A DNA stretch of 10,149 nt from Deltaproteobacteria bacterium. Lineage in GTDB: Bacteria > Desulfobacterota_B > Binatia > UBA9968. Shown one piece after another: positions 6,204 to 10,149 of this stretch (the stretch's first letter is position 1; each line of letters starts with the position of its first letter). Position numbers and translations under genes: made by a program. The notes under the pieces were generated by a model. That model was not told where the DNA came from, did no database searches, and saw nothing but the letters and a program-made list of their open reading frames with translations. The stretch spans positions 1-10,149 of the forward strand of contig VBKY01000022.1 in assembly GCA_005879255.1 (NCBI GenBank), given 5' to 3'.

Positions 6204-6770
6204 CTAACTACTCGCCAACGTGCGGCGAAACTTTTCCCGGTGCTCGATACTGTATAGCCTCGGGAAGTTTTCCGGGTATGCTTCACCCGGTTCGACCTTG
6301 AGGTCGACGAAGAGCGGTCCTTCCTCTTTGAGTATATTGGGGAGCTTCTTCTCCCAGTCGGAGAGATCGGAAATCTCGTACGTGTTCCGGTAGCCGGCAG
6401 TATTGGCCAGCTCGGCGAAACGTATCTGACCGGCGCGTGGGATCGGCACGGAGCCGTTCGTCTCATAGGTGCCGTTTTCGCACAAACAGTGAACATAATT
6501 CTTCGGCGCCTGATTGGCGATCGTGACCAGACTGCCGAGATTCATCAGCAAGCTGCCGTCGCCATCGAACACGACCACCCGTTTGTCCGGACGGCCCAGC
6601 GCTAAGCCCAAGGCATGCGACGAGCCCTGCCCCATGGCGCCGGTGAAAGTGTAATTCAAATCGTTCGGCGCGATATGCGTGATCTCCTGCGCCGCCATGT
6701 AGACGGCCACGACGATCTCATCTTTGCGCTGGCGCGCAAAGGCTTTCAACATTTCATCACGTTTCATCAC
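6204..6770 (-). CDS. ThDP-dependent decarboxylase, C-terminal (ThDP-binding) subunit, sulfopyruvate decarboxylase beta-like
   Basis: This 188-residue protein is the cofactor-binding half of a split thiamine-diphosphate enzyme. It has GAMGQGSSHALGLALGRPDK (44-63), then the ThDP/Mg motif starting GDGSLLMNLGSL (70-81) and ending ENGTYETNG (98-106), the GDG...N spacing expected. The closest known families are sulfopyruvate decarboxylase ComE and the C-terminal half of phosphonopyruvate decarboxylase, which remove CO2 from a 3-substituted pyruvate. The start may be GTG 6770 or ATG 6767. Both are within five bases of the alpha-subunit stop (6775-6773), so the two are translationally coupled and should form an alpha/beta complex. 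The true substrate cannot be decided from sequence alone. Confidence 0.88.
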   Translation of the reverse strand: MMKRDEMLKAFARQRKDEIVVAVYMAAQEITHIAPNDLNYTFTGAMGQGSSHALGLALGRPDKRVVVFDGDGSLLMNLGSLVTIANQAPKNYVHCLCENGTYETNGSVPIPRAGQIRFAELANTAGYRNTYEISDLSDWEKKLPNILKEEGPLFVDLKVEPGEAYPENFPRLYSIEHREKFRRTLASS

Positions 6771-6772
6771 GG

Positions 6773-7282
6773 TTAGCGCGGCTCCCTTCCGATAAGAATG
6801 GCTGTGGGAAACGAGTTCTTAAACGTCTTTTCGATGGCGGGCGCGATTTGTTCAGTATCCGCATCCCGTTCAATGAGCAGATGCTCGATACCCATGACGT
6901 CAAGGATCGGCTCGATGATCTTGACGCCGAACTTATTCGATTTCGTCGGCGCGACATCGGCTTCTTTGCCCAACAAACCAACGATCATGCAAACGGGGAA
7001 CCTTCCCTCGACACCGACGCCACGGATCGCATTGATCGAATCCAGAAACCCGGTGTATTGCATCATGAACACCGACTTGTGACCTGCGGCGTAGAGCCCG
7101 CTGCAAATCGACACGCCTTCATCTTCTTTGCACACCTGGACGACGTGATAGTCCGGGTCCGCGAGCAAGCCCTTGAGCAGATGGTGACTCGTGACACGGT
7201 CCGGCAAGGCGACAACAAAGCGAATACCGGCGCGCTTTAATTCGGATTTTATCGCTTCAGCCCTAAGCGGATAATCGGCCAT
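6773..7282 (-). CDS. ThDP-dependent decarboxylase, N-terminal (PYR) subunit, sulfopyruvate decarboxylase alpha-like
   Basis: The 169-residue protein is the pyrimidine-binding half of the split enzyme encoded with the gene that follows. The cofactor-activating glutamate lies in VCKEDEGVSICSGLYAAG (50-67), most likely Glu55, followed by VFMMQYTGFLDSINAIRG. Both stretches match the pattern of ComD and of phosphonopyruvate decarboxylase N-terminal domains. The size is close to archaeal ComD. An in-frame start at 7333 would add 17 residues, but these come from the stop-codon and palindromic repeat region of the preceding GMC gene. ATG 7282 with GGAGG upstream and MADYPLRAEAIKSELKRAGI is clearly better. 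It sits 43 bases after the GMC oxidoreductase, probably in the same transcript. Confidence 0.88.
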   Translation of the reverse strand: MADYPLRAEAIKSELKRAGIRFVVALPDRVTSHHLLKGLLADPDYHVVQVCKEDEGVSICSGLYAAGHKSVFMMQYTGFLDSINAIRGVGVEGRFPVCMIVGLLGKEADVAPTKSNKFGVKIIEPILDVMGIEHLLIERDADTEQIAPAIEKTFKNSFPTAILIGREPR

Positions 7283-7286
7283 GTTT

Positions 7287-7291
7287 CCTCC
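7287..7291 (-). promoter_or_regulatory. Shine-Dalgarno GGAGG that sets the decarboxylase alpha start
   Basis: GTGGAGGAAAC then ATG 7282 on the minus strand gives near-ideal spacing. It rules out the longer in-frame start at 7333. Confidence 0.75.
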
Positions 7292-7301
7292 ACAAATAGA
7301 G

Positions 7302-7329
7302 GTAGGGGCACGGCATGCCGTGCCTTTAC
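7302..7329. repeat. 28-base palindromic repeat across the GMC stop codon
   Basis: The core GGCACGGCATGCCGTGCC (7307-7324) is a perfect 18-base palindrome. Five more pairs on each side (GTAGG against TTTAC) extend it to 28 bases with only two G-T positions. It contains the stop codon TAA (7328-7326) of the GMC gene and ends before the decarboxylase ribosome site. It resembles short palindromic GTAGGGGC-type elements dispersed in many environmental genomes. In RNA it would be a strong hairpin between two cistrons and could protect or process the message. Confidence 0.7.
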
Positions 7330-8837
7330 GCAACCTCTTGAACGAAATCTGCCAAGCGCTCGCCGATCATGATCGACGTGAGATTTGTATTCGCGCGGCT
7401 CACGACCGGCATGATCGATGCGTCACCGACCCAGAGATTTTGCATGCCGTGCACGCGCAAGCGCTGATCGACTACGGCCATGTTGTCCGACGACGGTCCC
7501 ATTTTACAGGTGCCGACTCCGTGGTGGTAACTATCGTAGGTCTTGCGCGCGAACTCACCCCAGTCTTCTTGGAGACCCGGTTGAATAAGCGCGCCGTAAA
7601 ATTCTCTGATCTGCGACTGGTGAACCAGTTCGTCGATGAACTGCATCGCCTCGACCATCGCCTTCAAATCTTCGGGATGTTCAAGCATGCGCGAATCGAT
7701 ATCCAGCTGATCGTGCGGATCAGCGCTATGCAGAAAAACTCTGCCGCGATTGCGTTGCTCGAGCAGGTGCGCCGAAATCGGCATCATGCGCTTCAAGCCC
7801 GTTACTTCCGTCGGCGGCCTCATGTTGATGTGAAAATTCGCCGCCTCGCTGATCGGATTCTTGCGAATGATCAAACGGAAGCGCGGCACGACCCAATCTA
7901 CCTTGGATTCCTTTGGTCCTTCGTAAGTCATAAAAACCACGGGATGGTCCTGATAGTTCTCGCCGATGCCGTTCAACTCGTGCACGACGGGAATTCCATG
8001 CTTCTCAAGCTCCACCGATGGTCCGATGCCGGAGAGCATGAGAACCTGCGGCGAGCCGTAGACACCGGAAGTAAGCAGGATCTGGCCGCCCAGCGCCGTA
8101 TGCATCTGTCCGTCTTTCTCATAATTCACGCCTTCGGCCTTCTTGCCGGAGAGCTTCAGCGAATGCCCCGCCGCCTCATCGATGATCGTGAGATTTTTGC
8201 GCCCGCGCGCCTGGTTCAAATAGGCGATCACCGTCGACTGCCGTTTGCCGTCTTTAATATTATACGGCGACGCGCAGACGCCATACGGTTCCGGCACGTT
8301 GAGGTCCGGACACTTCGGCAAGCCCATGCTGTAAGCCGCTTCAAGAAACGCGCACACCGGCGGGGAAGCGGGCATGTCGAGCATGAAATTGCGCTTCACA
8401 TAAAGCGGGCCGTCTTTGCCGTGAATCGGACTTTCGGGAAAATCCTGATCCGACTCGATCTTTTTCATGAACGGCAAACATGTTTCATAGGACCAATCCG
8501 GATTCCCTGCCGCCACCCACTGTGCCAAATCGTAGCGTTGCGGGCGGAGCACCGACATGACATTTACCGAGGAGCCGCCGCCCATGATGCGACCGGCAAG
8601 CGCATAATACGTGCTGCCGTCCAAGTGGCGTTGGGTCGGAAACATCGCGACATAATTCGATTCCAACAAAAGGCGCGTCTGTTTCGATGCGTCGGCCACG
8701 AGCTCCGGCAACGGTTGTGGGTCCGGCCCGGCCTCGAGAAGCAACACTTTTCGGTTCGGGTCTTCGGAAAGACGCGTTGCCGCAACGCATCCCGCCGATC
8801 CCCCGCCGACAATGATTACGTCGTACTTATCTGCCAT
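7326..8837 (-). CDS. GMC-family FAD-dependent oxidoreductase (choline/alcohol dehydrogenase-like)
   Basis: The 503-residue flavoprotein begins with the FAD dinucleotide fold YDVIIVGGGSAGCVAATRLS, with Glu35 in LLLEAG to bind the ribose. GMC signature 1 appears as GRIMGGGSSVNVMSVLRPQR (82-101) and signature 2 as YGSPQVLMLSGIGP (250-263). The C-terminal active-site part has YHHGVGTCKMGP with His429 as the likely catalytic base, and SRANTNLTSIMIGERLADF with Asn475. Members oxidise a wide range of primary and secondary alcohols, and the acceptor and substrate here are unknown. No signal peptide is present. ATG 8837 is preceded by GGAGAGG. It is upstream of the ThDP decarboxylase pair with a short gap, suggesting an alcohol or hydroxyacid is oxidised and then decarboxylated. 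Two repeats lie in front of it. Confidence 0.93.
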   Translation of the reverse strand: MADKYDVIIVGGGSAGCVAATRLSEDPNRKVLLLEAGPDPQPLPELVADASKQTRLLLESNYVAMFPTQRHLDGSTYYALAGRIMGGGSSVNVMSVLRPQRYDLAQWVAAGNPDWSYETCLPFMKKIESDQDFPESPIHGKDGPLYVKRNFMLDMPASPPVCAFLEAAYSMGLPKCPDLNVPEPYGVCASPYNIKDGKRQSTVIAYLNQARGRKNLTIIDEAAGHSLKLSGKKAEGVNYEKDGQMHTALGGQILLTSGVYGSPQVLMLSGIGPSVELEKHGIPVVHELNGIGENYQDHPVVFMTYEGPKESKVDWVVPRFRLIIRKNPISEAANFHINMRPPTEVTGLKRMMPISAHLLEQRNRGRVFLHSADPHDQLDIDSRMLEHPEDLKAMVEAMQFIDELVHQSQIREFYGALIQPGLQEDWGEFARKTYDSYHHGVGTCKMGPSSDNMAVVDQRLRVHGMQNLWVGDASIMPVVSRANTNLTSIMIGERLADFVQEVA

Positions 8838-8884
8838 TCACCTCTCCTCAATCCTCCGATGATCTCTTTTGACGCTGCGCCAAG

Positions 8885-9069
8885 AAAGATTTCTCGCGGA
8901 GTCCATCCCGAGCACCGCCGAAGGGCTCGAAATGACAGAAAGAGCATTTTCCATCACAAAAGTTTTCGCACATCATGATTGCGAATTTCCCTTCTGTCAT
9001 CTCGAACCCTTCGGTAGTCGTCCTGAGCGGCAGCGAAGGATCTCAGGGTAAACTCCGTGAGAGATCTTT
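8885..9069. repeat. MITE-like inverted pair of dispersed repeats between CoxG-like and GMC genes
   Basis: The arms are 8885-8941 and 8992-9069, separated by about 50 bases. The reverse complement of the left arm, TCTGTCATTTCGAGCCCTTC then ...ACTCCGCGAGAAATCTT, aligns with the right arm, TCTGTCATCTCGAACCCTTC then ...ACTCCGTGAGAGATCTT. The right arm has about 20 extra bases in the middle. In RNA it could fold as a long hairpin. No transposase is present. It fills most of the 269-base gap in front of the GMC gene, which holds no coding sequence. Confidence 0.65.
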
Positions 9070-9106
9070 CTTCCCCTGCCCGTTCCATCAATTCCCCATA
9101 CTAAAC

Positions 9107-9559
9107 TTACGCCTGCTCGCCAACACCTTTGCGCAACCGTCGAGTGAATTCTTGCAAGATCAGCGTCGCCGTCGCGCGCAAAACCATATCGCCAAGAATC
9201 GCCAAGCGCCCTTTGATCTTCACGTCGGCCTGGTAATCCATCTGAGACTTGGTGTCGGAAATGCTGCGCAAATCGACGGTCATGTCGGCATTCACCGTGC
9301 TCTTGGTAACGGAATCAGTTCCCTCCGTTCGCACTACCATCTGTTCCGGCGGCCGGCTTTCGACAATCGTCGAACGAAAATTAAACTTTCCCGAGATCGG
9401 CCCTACCGTCGCGGAAATGATGCCGTCGAAGGTCTTATCGTCGATCTGCTTCACTTCATCGATGCCCGGCAAGCAAGTTGAAAACTTATTAATATCGATT
9501 AAAAACTCCCATGCTTTTTGCACAGGAACATCCAGATCGATCTTGCCATCGAAAATCAT
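9107..9559 (-). CDS. CoxG-like SRPBCC protein (carbon monoxide dehydrogenase subunit G family)
   Basis: This 150-residue protein has the START-like fold seen in CoxG proteins. MIFDGKIDLDVPVQKAWEFL is the first strand and helix, CLPGIDEVKQIDDKTFDGII holds the conserved C-L-P-G, and VGPISGKFNFRSTI with RLAILGDMVLRATATLIL follows. CoxG helps anchor or mature molybdenum hydroxylases of the CO dehydrogenase type, and relatives occur alone beside other oxidoreductases. None of the large, medium or small CoxLMS subunits is in this window. ATG 9559 matches the family N-terminus. A TTG seven codons upstream (9580) is possible but adds nothing conserved. The Shine-Dalgarno is weak. It has its own likely promoter and is followed by repeats before the GMC gene. 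Confidence 0.85.
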   Translation of the reverse strand: MIFDGKIDLDVPVQKAWEFLIDINKFSTCLPGIDEVKQIDDKTFDGIISATVGPISGKFNFRSTIVESRPPEQMVVRTEGTDSVTKSTVNADMTVDLRSISDTKSQMDYQADVKIKGRLAILGDMVLRATATLILQEFTRRLRKGVGEQA

Positions 9560-9591
9560 TTCACAATTCTTTAAAAACAAATTCAGGCGTG

Positions 9592-9620
9592 ATCTTATGT
9601 GACAAAAAAATCGATGACAA
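9592..9620 (-). promoter_or_regulatory. Putative sigma70-type promoter for the CoxG-like gene
   Basis: On the minus strand TTGTCA (9620-9615), a 17-base spacer and TAAGAT (9597-9592) fit the consensus with one and two mismatches. The start of transcription would fall near 9585, about 26 bases before ATG 9559. The spacer has a run of seven T. Judged by eye. Confidence 0.45.
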
Positions 9621-9721
9621 GAGCGGGGACATTAAGTGGTAGCCCACATCCACAAACGGATCTAGCGGAAGTGGGTGCAATCCCTTGCCATCGTTCGGCA
9701 GCGTCCGGAGCTTCCTTGAGC

Positions 9722-10077
9722 CTAATTTCTGCTCACGTAGTTGGACACTTCGATCAGATTCATGTCGGGGTCACGGAAATACACCAACATCATCAGCCCT
9801 CTTGCGCCATTTCTTTCGACTGGGCCTCCAATTAGGTTTACACCACAGAAATTCAGGTGGGCGATAACGTCGGAAAGGGACACAGAAGTAATAAAGCAAA
9901 CATCGGCTGAACCGGGTGTGGGCTTTTCCGCTTTCAAAGCACTCTCGCGTCCGAGTTGTTACAGGTTGATCTTCTGCGATCCAAAGGATAGAGCTTTCCT
10001 ATTCTCGCCAAAGGTGACGATCTCCATGCCCAGTACCTTCGCCTAGACTTACAGGTTGCATCAATGTCTTTTACCAT
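9722..10077 (-). pseudogene. Broken glyoxalase/VOC-superfamily dioxygenase-like gene
   Basis: The pieces of a small VOC protein can be read in order but not in one open frame. MVKDIDATCK starts at ATG 10077. The next conserved part, KVLGMEIVTFGENRKALSFG, is in another frame, and in that frame TAG (10045-10043) stands where the family has an aromatic residue before the KVLGME motif. A second stop, TAA (9961-9959), interrupts SQKINL and QLGRE. The last part is open to the stop at 9722 and reads AEKPTPGSADVCFIT, then GARGLMMLVYFRDPDMNLIEVS. It ends with the family's metal-ligand glutamate in NLIEVS. The usual strand before MVKDID (like xxLDHLVL) is also missing. A C-terminal ORF of about 71 residues (9937-9722) stays open but would lack the first half of the fold. 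Sequence errors at three sites are less likely than decay. Confidence 0.8.
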
Positions 10078-10149
10078 TGGATACCTCACGCGAGTAACCT
10101 GTTGTCCAAGACCTGAGGGCCACTTGGCCGCGACAGGTCTGTTGCGTAC
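10078..10149. other. Edge segment with a two-part hairpin (10109-10140)
   Basis: AGACCTG (10109-10115) pairs with CAGGTCT (10134-10140), and GGCC (10118-10121) with GGCC (10126-10129) inside it. This is a neat dyad of unknown role just upstream of the VOC pseudogene. I recognise no gene in this segment. Confidence 0.35.

Noticed and set aside
7281..8978. A 565-residue open frame on the plus strand
   Set aside because: It is antisense to the GMC oxidoreductase, rich in His and Arg with no recognisable motif. It comes from codon bias of the real gene opposite.

Overview
This 10.1 kb window looks like a piece of a chromosome from an uncultured, free-living Gram-negative bacterium. Base composition is moderately GC-rich. 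Every gene I can support reads on the minus strand. The mix is typical of metabolically broad soil or subsurface lineages such as Desulfobacterota/Binatota/Tectomicrobia-like genomes: an NMT1-type substrate-binding protein, an ACMSD-like amidohydrolase, a cyclase-family hydrolase, a GMC oxidoreductase, a CoxG-like protein, and short dispersed repeats in the intergenic gaps. That placement is inference and not firm.

Layout in transcription order, from right to left. At 10077-9722 is a broken glyoxalase/VOC gene. A plausible sigma70-type promoter (9620-9592) precedes a CoxG/SRPBCC gene (9559-9107). A MITE-like inverted pair of repeats follows (9069-8885), then a GMC flavoprotein oxidoreductase (8837-7326), a palindromic repeat over its stop codon, a two-subunit thiamine-diphosphate decarboxylase of the sulfopyruvate/phosphonopyruvate type (7282-6773 and 6770-6204), and an EamA/DMT exporter (6086-5211). 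A 290-base gap full of dispersed repeats separates this from a cyclase-family hydrolase (4922-4296), an isoaspartyl peptidase/asparaginase (4205-3345) and a sulfotransferase (3226-2267). The left block is an amidohydrolase (2165-1209), an AhpD/carboxymuconolactone decarboxylase-like gene (1165-575) and a signal-peptide-bearing ABC substrate-binding protein that is frameshifted (540 to the edge).

The most notable item is the AhpD-like gene. A naive annotation would give two ORFs, 1165-923 and 898-575. The two halves are in one frame, split by a single UGA exactly where the second cysteine of the family CxxC redox motif belongs. A perfect 6-bp stem with an AGUG loop begins 12 nt after the UGA, which fits a bacterial SECIS element. 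I read it as one 196-residue selenoprotein with a C-P-Y-U active site.

Functionally, the GMC oxidase, ThDP decarboxylase and exporter could form one oxidation/decarboxylation/export module. The amidohydrolase, selenoprotein and solute-binding protein form a second tight cluster. Two genes near the ends (the substrate-binding protein and the VOC protein) carry several lesions and are called pseudogenes, so gene decay is also the main alternative explanation for the UGA.
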